A stretch of 35,115 nucleotides of DNA from IMG/VR virus record IMGVR_UViG_3300045440_000102, positions 1 to 35,115 of that record; one strand, written 5' to 3'. The position numbers were made by a program, and so were the translations under genes. The notes below the pieces were generated by a model. That model worked only from the letters and a program-made list of their open reading frames with translations. It had not been told where the DNA came from and searched no databases. Numbering within the stretch: position 1 is the stretch's first letter; every line of letters begins with the position of its first letter. Source of the stretch: a virus. This document shows positions 1 through 7,342 of the stretch, in pieces.

Positions 1-484
1 GGATTTCACTGCCCTTGTCTTTGGAGCCTTGCGAACTGCCACGGTGAAAGTTCAACACCGTCCCGCACATGGTAATTAACGAGCCAAGCGCCATGTACAC
101 CAGTTCTTTGTTGGACTCTGGCACGCCTTTTATAAACGCAAACCAAGCCAGAAAGATGGTGGCGGAGACGATGCCGATGTCCAGAATGTATGCCGTGTTC
201 TTAGCCAACCACGCGGCGCTGGGAGACTCCTGAATCTTGGCGTTCATGTCTCGTGCGCTGTTGGTGTTGGCGTTGTGCAACTCAAATTGCTTGATGTCAA
301 TCTCGGCCAACTTCTGCGCGGCTTGCGGGTCTGCCTGAATGGCGCTGGCAACAGCCTCGACCGTGTCCTCAACACCCAGCTTTTCGGCAATCGCCTTGAC
401 GGCCATCCCACCCAAAGGTCCGGCAACAATAGTCGCCAGTCCGGGAGCAAACGTTTTAAGCAGGCCTGCAAGTGCGTCGTTCAT
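1..484 (-). CDS. 3-TM holin-like membrane protein, partial (open at left edge)
   Basis: The frame starts with ATG at 484 and reads 161 codons to the window edge with no stop. The protein begins MNDALAGLLKTF and has a hydrophobic N-terminus (about residues 12-28), an amphipathic middle rich in Ala and Gln, and two clear membrane segments at about 97-118 and 128-146. It ends in a hydrophilic FHRGSSQGSKDKG tail. This three-helix layout with a GSS.GS tail is typical of the phage or gene-transfer-agent 3TM holin family (GTA_holin_3TM type). By family knowledge it would sit in the inner membrane and act in lysis. The start overlaps the upstream stop as ATGA, so translation is probably coupled. The end of the gene, and perhaps an endolysin, lie outside the window. 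The family assignment is from memory of the pattern, not a search. Confidence 0.7.
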   Translation of the reverse strand, partial: MNDALAGLLKTFAPGLATIVAGPLGGMAVKAIAEKLGVEDTVEAVASAIQADPQAAQKLAEIDIKQFELHNANTNSARDMNAKIQESPSAAWLAKNTAYILDIGIVSATIFLAWFAFIKGVPESNKELVYMALGSLITMCGTVLNFHRGSSQGSKDKGSEI

Positions 485-1092
485 TGTTTACTCCTTGAAA
501 GCATTGTTGCTGCAATCTGAAGCATGGCCCGAGCACTGTCCATGTCTTCAGGCTCTGTTGCCCATCCGACTGTGATCTGACCCACAAACCGACCCGGCTC
601 TGGGGGAACGCTGACACGACAGGTATAGGCAACCCCCTTGGCGATGTACCACAAGCCCATCTCCGACTGCGCTGATCTGTACTCACTGCACGGGATTTCA
701 TTTGCCATCAGCTTGACCACATCAGCATTGTTGGCTGCGTTCTGCGTAAACAGACCAACATCCAAGCCATCGTTTGTTTTGTCTCTGCCGTTTTTCCCAT
801 AAGCGCGGTGCAGAACCCTAGTCCCAAACATGCTGTTGACTTTGAACACCGCCACTACCAGAGCGCCAGACTGCTTGAACAAAAGCGCCGCTGCGTCCTC
901 AACCCTGTCTTCTGCAATACTTGGAATCTTTTTTGACTCCTTGTACGCGCCGATCAAAAGCTCCTGGTTTTGGTAGACAAAGTACCCTGCAAAAGTCAGG
1001 ACGGCCATCAACACCATTGCAAAGAGACGAAACGGGCTGCTGACATATGCCAACACCTTATCTACCAGACTAAGGCGCTCATCACTTGCCAT
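481..1092 (-). CDS. Single-pass membrane protein of the lysis-region cluster, unknown function
   Basis: A 203-aa protein with a short cytoplasmic N-terminus, one membrane helix (about residues 20-42, FRLFAMVLMAVLTFAGYFVY) and a long C-terminal domain that would be periplasmic. The C-terminal domain has two cysteines (in IPCSEY and YTCRV) and alternating beta-like stretches such as GALVVAVFKVN and GQITVGW. I chose ATG at 1092 because GGAGG lies 9 nt upstream. A GTG at 1110 is also open but has no comparable site. The start overlaps the previous stop by one base (TGATG) and the end overlaps the holin-like gene by four, so the three genes look like one translational unit. I do not recognise the family. 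A sensor or antiholin-like role would be a guess based only on topology and position. Confidence 0.75.
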   Translation of the reverse strand: MASDERLSLVDKVLAYVSSPFRLFAMVLMAVLTFAGYFVYQNQELLIGAYKESKKIPSIAEDRVEDAAALLFKQSGALVVAVFKVNSMFGTRVLHRAYGKNGRDKTNDGLDVGLFTQNAANNADVVKLMANEIPCSEYRSAQSEMGLWYIAKGVAYTCRVSVPPEPGRFVGQITVGWATEPEDMDSARAMLQIAATMLSRSKQ

Positions 1093-1571
1093 CAGCACTT
1101 GCCTCCGCACTGCTCAAGAATCCCAAAGACAAAGTACGTAATGGCCCCTAGCATGGCGGTAAACACCAGACCTAGCAGAGCCAACTCAATGACTTCATCA
1201 ATCTCTTTTTTGCGCCTTTCAGCGAGTTCTTTTTCGCGCCTGGCATCATGGGCCGCTTCAACATCCAGCGCTGCTGCTCTGGACTTGATCTTGTTCCAGA
1301 CGTCTATCTTGCCGGACTGCATGAACAGCAGTTGCAACTCATCTTCAAAACGCTTGGCCTGATCCAGAGCCATCTCAATTTGAATGGCAGTGCCCATTGA
1401 TGACTTGGACTTTTTGGCCTGAACAACAGCCTCGGTTGCCGTGGACTTCGCATCAAAATACTTGCCCAGAACAGGCCCAAGCGAAGATACATCATCAACA
1501 GTCTTGCTGACCTTCTTGATTAGCGCAACCGCCGCCTGTATCCCTGCTAGGGCCGTGAGCGGATCAATCAT
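1092..1571 (-). CDS. Coiled-coil protein with C-terminal membrane anchor, unknown function
   Basis: A 159-aa protein. The N-terminal third is Ala/Val-rich and helical (MIDPLTALAGIQAAVALIKK). The middle (about 60-125) is a charged helix ending in the stretch ARREKELAERRKKEIDE. A single hydrophobic segment at about 128-150 precedes a short Cys-rich tail (EQCGGKC). It is probably tail-anchored in the inner membrane with a cytoplasmic coiled coil. It is sandwiched in the lysis-type cluster, overlapping the small secreted ORF upstream (ATGA) and the single-pass protein downstream (TGATG). No enzymatic motif is visible. Proteins of this look are common beside phage lysis genes, but I cannot name a function. 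Confidence 0.75.
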   Translation of the reverse strand: MIDPLTALAGIQAAVALIKKVSKTVDDVSSLGPVLGKYFDAKSTATEAVVQAKKSKSSMGTAIQIEMALDQAKRFEDELQLLFMQSGKIDVWNKIKSRAAALDVEAAHDARREKELAERRKKEIDEVIELALLGLVFTAMLGAITYFVFGILEQCGGKC

Positions 1572-1729
1572 TTTCGTTCAACCTTTTCCCACTGTAGGCA
1601 AACAACTTTGCGGTTATAGACATCCCCGCTCCACGTCCACCGCACACAGCGGTATTCAGTTTTTCTATCTTGGCTGGCTGCTCCCGGTAGAAACACCAAA
1701 AAGAGCACCAACAGCCATCGACAACTTAT
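1568..1729 (-). CDS. Small secreted protein with signal sequence, no ATG start
   Basis: A frame of about 46-53 codons missing any ATG but with clear protein character: a hydrophobic signal-like run (LLVLFLVFLPGAAS) followed by an Arg/Trp/Cys-rich domain, QDRKTEYRCVRWTWSG then DVYNRKVVCLQWEKVERK. The two cysteines could form a disulphide in the periplasm. The stop overlaps the next start as ATGA. Possible starts are AUA at 1729, which overlaps the upstream TAA in an ATAA arrangement like the ATGA couplings nearby, or TTG at 1711 or GTG at 1708. The AUA start gives the best signal peptide because it adds an Arg before the hydrophobic core. No clear ribosome site is visible. Function unknown; possibly a lysis accessory protein. 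Confidence 0.5.
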   Translation of the reverse strand: MSCRWLLVLFLVFLPGAASQDRKTEYRCVRWTWSGDVYNRKVVCLQWEKVERK

Positions 1730-2220
1730 GGTGCAACCCAGTTAGGGTCGTTAGGCCAAACAATAGTCCAAGGGAACCCCGCCTGACCTGTGATGTCACG
1801 CAGTGCTTGGCGGTATGTAGCCCATGCAGCCTTATCCGCAGTGCTGTCGGCAATCTGTGTCCAGTCGCTGTCTTTGAGCAGTTGGGTGCGTGAGGTACGA
1901 ACAGCCTTGGCTTGCTCCGCGTCCTTCATGGCCTTGTACGCAGCTTCCTGTTCAGCAGCGGTTGTTTCGCCGTCTGTAAAGACAGGGCCAAGGATGTACT
2001 TGGTGTACCACTTGCCATCAACTTGCTCAACACCAGCGGCTTGTGAGTATTGATAGACCGTGCCGCCAGTAGCTTGTGGGCCTTCAAAGACAATATCAGC
2101 GCCCAAGGCTGTTAACACCTCAGTTGTTGTTGTGTCCCATGTAGGGCCACCATTGGCTTTTGTGTATGCACGAAACTCTGCTTCGTACATTACTTGACCG
2201 TCATTTGTTCGTATTTGCAT
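1726..2220 (-). CDS. Phage tail (fibre) assembly chaperone-like protein
   Basis: A 164-aa protein. The C-terminal 60 residues carry the pattern R..R..LL.DSDWTQ..DS.ADKAAWA.YRQALRDIT, followed by a short tail ending WPNDPNWVAP. This is the recognisable signature of the Phage_tail_APC / tail-fibre assembly group. The N-terminal part (MQIRTNDGQVMYEAEFRAYT) is the variable half that probably contacts the fibre. It is the last gene after the large 660-aa fibre gene, the usual place for a dedicated fibre chaperone. AAGGAAA lies just upstream of the ATG. The family call rests on the C-terminal motif; the fibre it serves is inferred from position. Confidence 0.75.
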   Translation of the reverse strand: MQIRTNDGQVMYEAEFRAYTKANGGPTWDTTTTEVLTALGADIVFEGPQATGGTVYQYSQAAGVEQVDGKWYTKYILGPVFTDGETTAAEQEAAYKAMKDAEQAKAVRTSRTQLLKDSDWTQIADSTADKAAWATYRQALRDITGQAGFPWTIVWPNDPNWVAP

Positions 2221-2229
2221 GATGTTTCC

Positions 2230-4212
2230 TTATGCGATTGCCAAGAAGATGTATTCTCCGCCAGCAGTATTAATGTCATCCACTGTGGTGACAATCTGGA
2301 AGCCTGTGGTGATGGCGTAGACACTGTTGGCGTTGACTTCTGCTGCTGTGCTGTTGAGTAGTAGAGATGGGTCTGTACCGCTTACCATGCCCCGGGCAGA
2401 GTCCCACACATACCACGCACCGGGATTGTCGGTGCGTTTGATGAGGACAAACCTTGCACCGCCTGTGAAGCCGCAGTTGATGGTCTGTGTTGCACCAGTG
2501 CCTGTGTAGCTGCCGACCTTGGAGACGCCAGCAAGTGTGGCAAATAGGTAGGCCACATTAGTAGATGCAGCAGTGTTTATCGCAGCAGCAGACCCTATGG
2601 TAAATACAGACGCTGTTGGAGCAGTATTATTCCAAGCTGTTGCCGAAGTAGCCTCTTTTGATACAGCGTTAAGTGTCAGAGTTTTGGTAGGCCCTAGCGC
2701 AGAAATGTATACCAGCCAAGAGTTTGCAACAGTTCTTGACTTCACAATCATTAACTCAGGCACTACCGTCAAGTTATGCGTGAATGTAGTGGCACTCCCC
2801 GTCCCCGTATAGCAAACCTCATCAAAGAAGCTGGGGGCGCGTTGGAAGTTCCAAAAAATGCCGTCCTGACTTCCAATCCCTGCTGGCATAACAAAACCTG
2901 TATTTCCCCAATTTCTTGTATAGGAACTACCTGTTTCAGCCGCTGTAGAAGAAGTAACAATAAAATTACCGCCAGCCGTGTTTGTTGTACTGACTCCACG
3001 CAGTCTGTCGTTTGTCGTAATGTTTGCAGCATCTCCAGCAAGAACGCCATACATTTGCAAATCAACGGGGAAGTTTGTTGTTAACTGAGTTCCACCAGCA
3101 GCAGCAGAGGCTATCGGACTAAACACACTCGTACCCACAGTAGGCACTTTCATCGGGCCACGGCGTATGGCTATGTAGATGTAGGTGTTGCTTGCACCCC
3201 AACCACCCCAAAGAGTATCTTCAAAACCTGTTGCCGTTGGATTAACCTGAACACCAGTTGCGGCTTCAGCGGCAGATGTGTTTGCCAAAAGAATTGGAGA
3301 AGCAGCGGCGGCTGTATTAGCCATTCCTCGCATAGTGTCCATCATGACCCAGTTTGCAGCTGAATTAGTTCTTTTAAGCATTACCCACTGTGGCTCATAC
3401 CCCAGACTTACAGGCTGGATGTAACCGCTGGCATCAGATACACAAGACCCACACGAAATCACATTGTCCGTACCAGACAAGCCAAAGCCTCCTGCGTTGT
3501 GGGCGAATAGGTAGGCTACATAGGTTGCGCCATTGATATTTGCATTGCTTGGAGTCACGCCATAGTTACTGCTAAGTGTGACTTCGTTTGGGTCAAATGT
3601 TGTGGAAGTAGCTGCCGCACCGTTTTGAGTGTTAAAGGCATTAGTGCTGTTTAGCGCAAATGGTGATGCATCAGTCCCAATGCGAAAAGTTGTGCCAGTC
3701 CAAGCCGCAACAAACCAATTGCCTGTGCTGTCTGTACGCTTGAGAACAACAAAACCGGGTTTACTTCCAAGAGCATGACTGATGTTTCTAGATGCCGATC
3801 CATCCCCCGTATAAGTCACAACATCAAAAAACTTAGGCTGCTTGCGGAATGTCCATGAGGCGTAGTTGACAGCGTTATCATTAAATAACGCATTACCTAT
3901 GGAAAAGCCTGTGGTATTAAACGCAGTCAAACTATCCGCTTGGGTTGTCTGCGAATCAGTAGCGTTAGACATTAAATATTTATTAACGCCCCTAGCTGTA
4001 TCGTATAAAAAATGATTTCCAGCGGCTCTTGATTTAGCCCAAACTAACCCGCCCTTGGTAGACAAGTCAATACCGTTGGTAATCGTCTGTGTAGTGCCGT
4101 TGCCCGTGTACAGCCAAGTTTGGAAAACTTCCTCAATATACTGAGGCACAGCAGCAACACCGCCACCAAAACCGTCATAACTTGCCGCACCAGAAGTCGC
4201 TTGTAATGGCAT
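2230..4212 (-). CDS. Large repeat-containing tail fibre or virion adhesin
   Basis: A 660-aa protein built from about five copies of a loose repeat of the form Y-T-G-x-G then a gap, then P-x-x-(V/M)-x-x-K-(R/S)-(T/R) and W-x-x-x-D-x-x-R-G. Copies start near residues 34, 133, 250, 465 and 575. Between repeats are Ser/Thr/Asn/Gly-rich beta-type stretches. Repeats of this kind (the DUF7483-like group, from memory) occur in fibres of aquatic phages. It would be at the particle surface and contact the host. It sits between a 190-aa fibre-like protein and the assembly chaperone. No autoproteolytic chaperone domain is seen. Function as receptor binding is inferred from composition, repeats and neighbours. 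Confidence 0.75.
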   Translation of the reverse strand: MPLQATSGAASYDGFGGGVAAVPQYIEEVFQTWLYTGNGTTQTITNGIDLSTKGGLVWAKSRAAGNHFLYDTARGVNKYLMSNATDSQTTQADSLTAFNTTGFSIGNALFNDNAVNYASWTFRKQPKFFDVVTYTGDGSASRNISHALGSKPGFVVLKRTDSTGNWFVAAWTGTTFRIGTDASPFALNSTNAFNTQNGAAATSTTFDPNEVTLSSNYGVTPSNANINGATYVAYLFAHNAGGFGLSGTDNVISCGSCVSDASGYIQPVSLGYEPQWVMLKRTNSAANWVMMDTMRGMANTAAAASPILLANTSAAEAATGVQVNPTATGFEDTLWGGWGASNTYIYIAIRRGPMKVPTVGTSVFSPIASAAAGGTQLTTNFPVDLQMYGVLAGDAANITTNDRLRGVSTTNTAGGNFIVTSSTAAETGSSYTRNWGNTGFVMPAGIGSQDGIFWNFQRAPSFFDEVCYTGTGSATTFTHNLTVVPELMIVKSRTVANSWLVYISALGPTKTLTLNAVSKEATSATAWNNTAPTASVFTIGSAAAINTAASTNVAYLFATLAGVSKVGSYTGTGATQTINCGFTGGARFVLIKRTDNPGAWYVWDSARGMVSGTDPSLLLNSTAAEVNANSVYAITTGFQIVTTVDDINTAGGEYIFLAIA

Positions 4213-4215
4213 GGG

Positions 4216-4788
4216 TTAAGCCTTGAATTGTGTGACTGAGGCAAGGACGGTGTAAGTTGCACTACCCGTTTTGATGATGAGGTAGCGGTAGCTATCAATA
4301 CCACTGGCATTACCCGCTGTAGGCGCACCACCAAGCCATCGAGTAGTGACACCCGATGTAGTGCCGTCAACCTGCACAGCGCTGTTGTAGTAGGCTGTAG
4401 CGCCTTGCGTTACAAGGAAGGCCACGGTCATTGACTCGCCTGTAGCCATCAGCGTGTTCAGTGATGTGCCAGACGAACCACGAAAATTAACCGTCCAGTT
4501 ACCCGAAGCGTTGCTTGTGTAGTACAGCACGGCCTGAGTGGTCACGTCGTAGTTGATTGTGCCTGTAGCCGCAGTGGCAGAGATGGTAGCCGTCTCCAAC
4601 ACATCGGCAATCTTCAAGCCTGCAATGCTGGCTGTGCCTGTAGCTGTCATCTTTTGGGCAACAGTCAAATCACCAGACGATGCCGTCAGCGCAGTCGTGC
4701 CAGCAGACTGAAGAGCCAGTACACCAGAAGCATCTGCCGTAACTATTGCACCGCCAGTGACGGTATCTGCATTAATTGTTGTTGCCAT
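4216..4788 (-). CDS. Fibre-like virion structural protein
   Basis: A 190-aa Ala/Thr/Gly-rich protein with an N-terminal section like the shaft start of phage fibres (MATTINADTVTGGAIVTADA) and a C-terminal globular section with the pattern NFRGSSGTSLNTLMATGES, then LVTQGATAYYNS, and the ending SYRYLIIKTGSATYTVLAS. I recognise this C-terminal pattern from structural proteins of marine and freshwater phages, where it is repeatedly next to fibre genes. It has a good ribosome site (GGAG, 6 nt). It follows the small coiled-coil gene at 4792-4968 with a 3-nt gap. The virion location is inferred from family resemblance. Confidence 0.65.
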   Translation of the reverse strand: MATTINADTVTGGAIVTADASGVLALQSAGTTALTASSGDLTVAQKMTATGTASIAGLKIADVLETATISATAATGTINYDVTTQAVLYYTSNASGNWTVNFRGSSGTSLNTLMATGESMTVAFLVTQGATAYYNSAVQVDGTTSGVTTRWLGGAPTAGNASGIDSYRYLIIKTGSATYTVLASVTQFKA

Positions 4789-4791
4789 GAG

Positions 4792-4968
4792 TTACTCCAA
4801 TGCTTGGATTTTTGCCGTCAAGGCAGCAAGTTCTGCCATGAGTTGTTCTTTGGTTGGTGCGGGTGGCGCGGCACGAGGCACGTATGCTTCTATTTCAGCA
4901 ATCTCTTCTGGCGTCAAATCAACGTGGCTAATTACACCTGTACTTACGTCACATACTATTTTATGCAT
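4792..4968 (-). CDS. Small protein with C-terminal coiled-coil tag shared with its paralogue
   Basis: A 58-aa gene starting MHKIVCDVSTGVISHVDLTP and ending in PTKEQLMAELAALTAKIQALE, a short Leu-heptad helix. AAGGAA is well placed upstream of the ATG. The last 24 residues closely match the end of the 79-aa protein at 5599-5838, and the DNA there is also alike. Each of the two precedes a fibre-like gene. It could be a small fibre chaperone or a trimerising cap. Neither role is shown by the sequence. Confidence 0.7.
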   Translation of the reverse strand: MHKIVCDVSTGVISHVDLTPEEIAEIEAYVPRAAPPAPTKEQLMAELAALTAKIQALE

Positions 4969-4977
4969 GACAATTCC

Positions 4978-5595
4978 TTATTCATAAGAGATGTTAATTT
5001 CGCCAGCGTCAAAGTTGTCTGGGGGCGCAGTAAAACTTATTTGTGTAAGTTCTGCGGAAAGTGATTTAATTCCTCCCGTCATAAATGTAGAACTTCCAGG
5101 CGCACACAAAACTCCCTGCACTGCCCATGTAAATGTAGCAGCATCGTAAAGGGATAAAATCACACTGCCAGAGATAGCATGACTGGCGGAATTGGAATAT
5201 ATAACAAACCCGCTAGTTGCATTTCCATTTGCTGCTGTGCCAGAAATAATGCTTGCACCAACAGACACATAACCTGATGTCTCTAAGCCGCCAGAATCTC
5301 CAATTCGGATTAGCTTATCTCCTGTGCCATCAGTTGAAACGCCTTTAAACATCATCGTAATGCGTTTTGTTCCGGCAGGAATCCCGGTAAAAGTAACTGA
5401 TGTGCCAGAAGTTGAGGCAACTGGAGTAGCAAGAGTAATACCGCCAGAAAGAGTTACCCATGTAGGAGCAGAAGCGCCATTGCTTTTTAGGTATTGACCG
5501 GTTGTACCAGCCGCCGTGTTTGCGTAGGTTGTCCCATCGCCGTACGTTATGCCGCCAGCGGTGGGTGTGTTGTTACCTGTAATGATTACTGCCAT
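4978..5595 (-). CDS. Fibre-like protein with GQYL..NG...PTW repeat
   Basis: A 205-aa protein. The N-terminal 50 residues contain TAAGTTGQYLKSNGASAPTW, the beta-repeat that also occurs in the neighbouring 270-aa and 695-aa fibre proteins. The C-terminal 150 residues are a Ser/Gly/Thr-rich beta-type domain that ends DAGEINISYE. The N-terminal module looks like an attachment or trimerisation piece and the C-terminal part like an exchangeable tip. The ribosome site is GGAG, 6 nt before the ATG. It follows the 79-aa coiled-coil protein by 3 nt. Binding specificity cannot be read from the sequence. Confidence 0.65.
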   Translation of the reverse strand: MAVIITGNNTPTAGGITYGDGTTYANTAAGTTGQYLKSNGASAPTWVTLSGGITLATPVASTSGTSVTFTGIPAGTKRITMMFKGVSTDGTGDKLIRIGDSGGLETSGYVSVGASIISGTAANGNATSGFVIYSNSASHAISGSVILSLYDAATFTWAVQGVLCAPGSSTFMTGGIKSLSAELTQISFTAPPDNFDAGEINISYE

Positions 5596-5598
5596 GAT

Positions 5599-5838
5599 TT
5601 ACTCCAATGCTTGAATTTGGGCTGACAACGCGTTGAGTTGCGCAAGCAGTTCTTCTTTGGTTGGGGCTGGTGGTGCGACAACTTCTGGTTGTGGACGGTT
5701 GTCAACAAACTGCCCGTTGACATATGACCAGCCAATACCAGTGCCCGCTGGAGCTTCAATAAGACCGGGCATAAAGTCAAGTGAATCAACTACGATGGTG
5801 TTGACTACTATGCCGTTTTTAATGATGTGTGCTTTCAT
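5599..5838 (-). CDS. Small fibre-associated protein with C-terminal coiled coil
   Basis: A 79-aa protein with a strong AAGGAG site. The N-terminal 50 residues (MKAHIIKNGIVVNTIVVDSL, later GIGWSYVNGQFVDN) resemble the beta-strand N-terminus of small phage proteins that carry a G.GW..V.G.F motif. The C-terminus is PPAPTKEELLAQLNALSAQ followed by IQALE, a short Leu-heptad helix shared with the 58-aa protein at 4792-4968. It is probably a partner of an adjacent fibre. No catalytic residues are visible. Confidence 0.7.
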   Translation of the reverse strand: MKAHIIKNGIVVNTIVVDSLDFMPGLIEAPAGTGIGWSYVNGQFVDNRPQPEVVAPPAPTKEELLAQLNALSAQIQALE

Positions 5839-5847
5839 GCCCGCTCC

Positions 5848-6660
5848 TTAATATTCAAAAATTACAATACCACCTGCACCTGCCGCACCATCTGCAAATC
5901 TACCGCCGCCGCCGCCGCCGCCATAATTACCGCCAGACGTTGCGGCACCCGCTGCACTACCACCACGACCGCCGCCACCATAAATAGAACTTCCGCCCGT
6001 ACCGCCATATATAGAAGAGCTAGAAAAGAACCCGCCAACCCCGCCTTGAATATTTAAGGTTGCGCCACTTGAAGTTCCCCCTAAGCCGCCGCCGGTATCA
6101 GTAGCCCCAGAACCAGCACCTCCATCACCGCCAACAGCAGTTACAGTTGTAATAGTTTGCGTTCCAGACTGTATTGAAGAACTTCCGCCTACACTACCAG
6201 CACTTGTTCCAGTACCAGCAGCACCAGCCGCGCCAATGGTAACTGAAATTGTATTTCCTGCTGTCAACGAAGTTAAGTAAGAGATTCCAGCAGCGCCGCC
6301 ACCGCCACCGGAAGCCACGCCACCGCTACCTCCGCCACCACCGCCACCCGCAGCAATAACTGTAACTTTTACGGTTGTCTTTCCAGATGGAATGGTAAAT
6401 GTGCCCGATGACGTAAACAATTGCATGGTAGAAAACCCACCAGCAGGAGTTGTCCAAGTTGGAGCAGAGCCTGTACCTGAAGAAGTCAATACTTGACCAT
6501 TAGTGCCGTAACCCGGAGTTGATCCAACACCCATCGCGCCGTTTGCGGCCAAAGTGACCGATGGGGTCGTGCCATTGACTTGAAGTTGTAGCGTACCGTC
6601 AGTATTGCCGGTGCTAACTAGCGCCGTGCCTGCGGATGTTCCTGCTGCAATCGTACTCAT
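5848..6660 (-). CDS. Glycine-rich adhesin, polyglycine-type fibre tip candidate
   Basis: A 270-aa protein. The first 90 residues are fibre-like and include the GQVLTSSG..SAPTWTTP repeat and the strand TMQLFTSSGTFTIPSG. From about residue 105 the protein is dominated by blocks such as GGGGGGGSGG, SGGGGGAAG, GGGGRGGSAA and GGGGGGGRF, and it ends GAAGAGGIVIFEY. Long Gly blocks between short hydrophobic segments are the hallmark of polyglycine-II adhesin tips such as Gp38 of T-even-like phages, and the GG.V.F.Y ending is typical of glycine-rich phage tail proteins. The receptor-binding role is inferred. The Gly blocks are coded by runs of GCC/CCG/CCA on the plus strand, which create false plus-strand ORFs. 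Confidence 0.7.
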   Translation of the reverse strand: MSTIAAGTSAGTALVSTGNTDGTLQLQVNGTTPSVTLAANGAMGVGSTPGYGTNGQVLTSSGTGSAPTWTTPAGGFSTMQLFTSSGTFTIPSGKTTVKVTVIAAGGGGGGGSGGVASGGGGGAAGISYLTSLTAGNTISVTIGAAGAAGTGTSAGSVGGSSSIQSGTQTITTVTAVGGDGGAGSGATDTGGGLGGTSSGATLNIQGGVGGFFSSSSIYGGTGGSSIYGGGGRGGSAAGAATSGGNYGGGGGGGRFADGAAGAGGIVIFEY

Positions 6661-6669
6661 ATAATCCCC

Positions 6670-6993
6670 TTAAATAACAGCCCAACGCTGGCCGGAAGTA
6701 ACTGTAACAGCAAAGCCACTGGAAATTGTAATTGGCCCTACTGAAAAACCGTTTGTTCCAGCTGCAATCGTATAGTTTGCGCCAATGGTTGTCTTGTTGA
6801 TTACGATTGCACCGCCAGCGCCTGCAATACTGCCAGAAATTTGTTGGACAGCACCTGCCGTATCTTTGTAAAACAAAACTCCGTCAGTCGTATTGATAGC
6901 TAGCTCACCGGCAGCTAGGTTGGCGGCCAAAGGCACAGCCGCAGCTGTAGTAGTGCGATAGAGTTGAATGGGTGTGAAGCCTGATGCCGCCAT
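6670..6993 (-). CDS. Short fibre N-terminal-type structural protein
   Basis: A 107-aa protein. The pattern GFTPIQLYRTTTAAAVPLAA then LAAGELAINTTDGVLFYKD is a common N-terminal attachment sequence of phage fibres, here almost the whole protein. The C-terminus (VTVTSGQRWAVI) is a short beta-type ending of the kind seen in fibre tips. It lies between the DUF5856-like gene and the glycine-rich adhesin, with a GAGG site upstream. It may be a stand-alone adaptor to which the following fibre-like proteins attach. That is inference. Confidence 0.65.
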   Translation of the reverse strand: MAASGFTPIQLYRTTTAAAVPLAANLAAGELAINTTDGVLFYKDTAGAVQQISGSIAGAGGAIVINKTTIGANYTIAAGTNGFSVGPITISSGFAVTVTSGQRWAVI

Positions 6994-6997
6994 AGTG

Positions 6998-7342
6998 TTA
7001 CCTCAAGTTCTCAAGTTTGTAAAGGGTCTTCATGTGCACCCCTGTGAGCTCATCGACAATGTTCTCTAAGGCTGGAACCCCTTTAGCAACTTTGCTACGG
7101 TTTTCATTCAGCCAAATTATATCATCGTGAATTGTTTTTGCAATGCTTTTCTCTTGATCCTCAACGCTGCCAATGATACCAAAAGTGCCTTGGTAAGCCT
7201 CAATCAAGTCATCAAGCTTCTCTATCACATCCTCGTAATAGTGCCCAAGAGCCTTGTGCTCAGCATAAGACTTGGTCTTCCAATGCGCAATGTGCGCTGC
7301 ATTCCTAGCGTGGAACATGCGCTCGATTAAGTCTTCAATCAT
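6998..7342 (-). CDS. DUF5856-type helical protein, possibly ferritin/Dps-like fold
   Basis: A 114-aa all-helical protein. The core HARNAAHIAHWKTKSYAEHK and then YYEDVIEKLDDLIEAYQG matches my memory of the DUF5856 family, found in many tailed phages near structural genes. The spacing of His, Trp, His, Glu and Asp residues resembles the first helices of Dps/ferritin proteins (HWN....H..FDE...D). Function is unknown. The ATG overlaps the fibre stop by one base (TGATG), so it is co-translated with the 695-aa fibre. It is unusual as a helical, non-fibre protein inside the fibre cluster. Confidence 0.65.
   Translation of the reverse strand: MIEDLIERMFHARNAAHIAHWKTKSYAEHKALGHYYEDVIEKLDDLIEAYQGTFGIIGSVEDQEKSIAKTIHDDIIWLNENRSKVAKGVPALENIVDELTGVHMKTLYKLENLR

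Noticed and set aside
5827-6057. Plus-strand ORF rich in Thr, Ala and Arg
   Set aside because: It is the antisense of the polyglycine coding blocks, whose GCC/CCG repeats keep other frames open.
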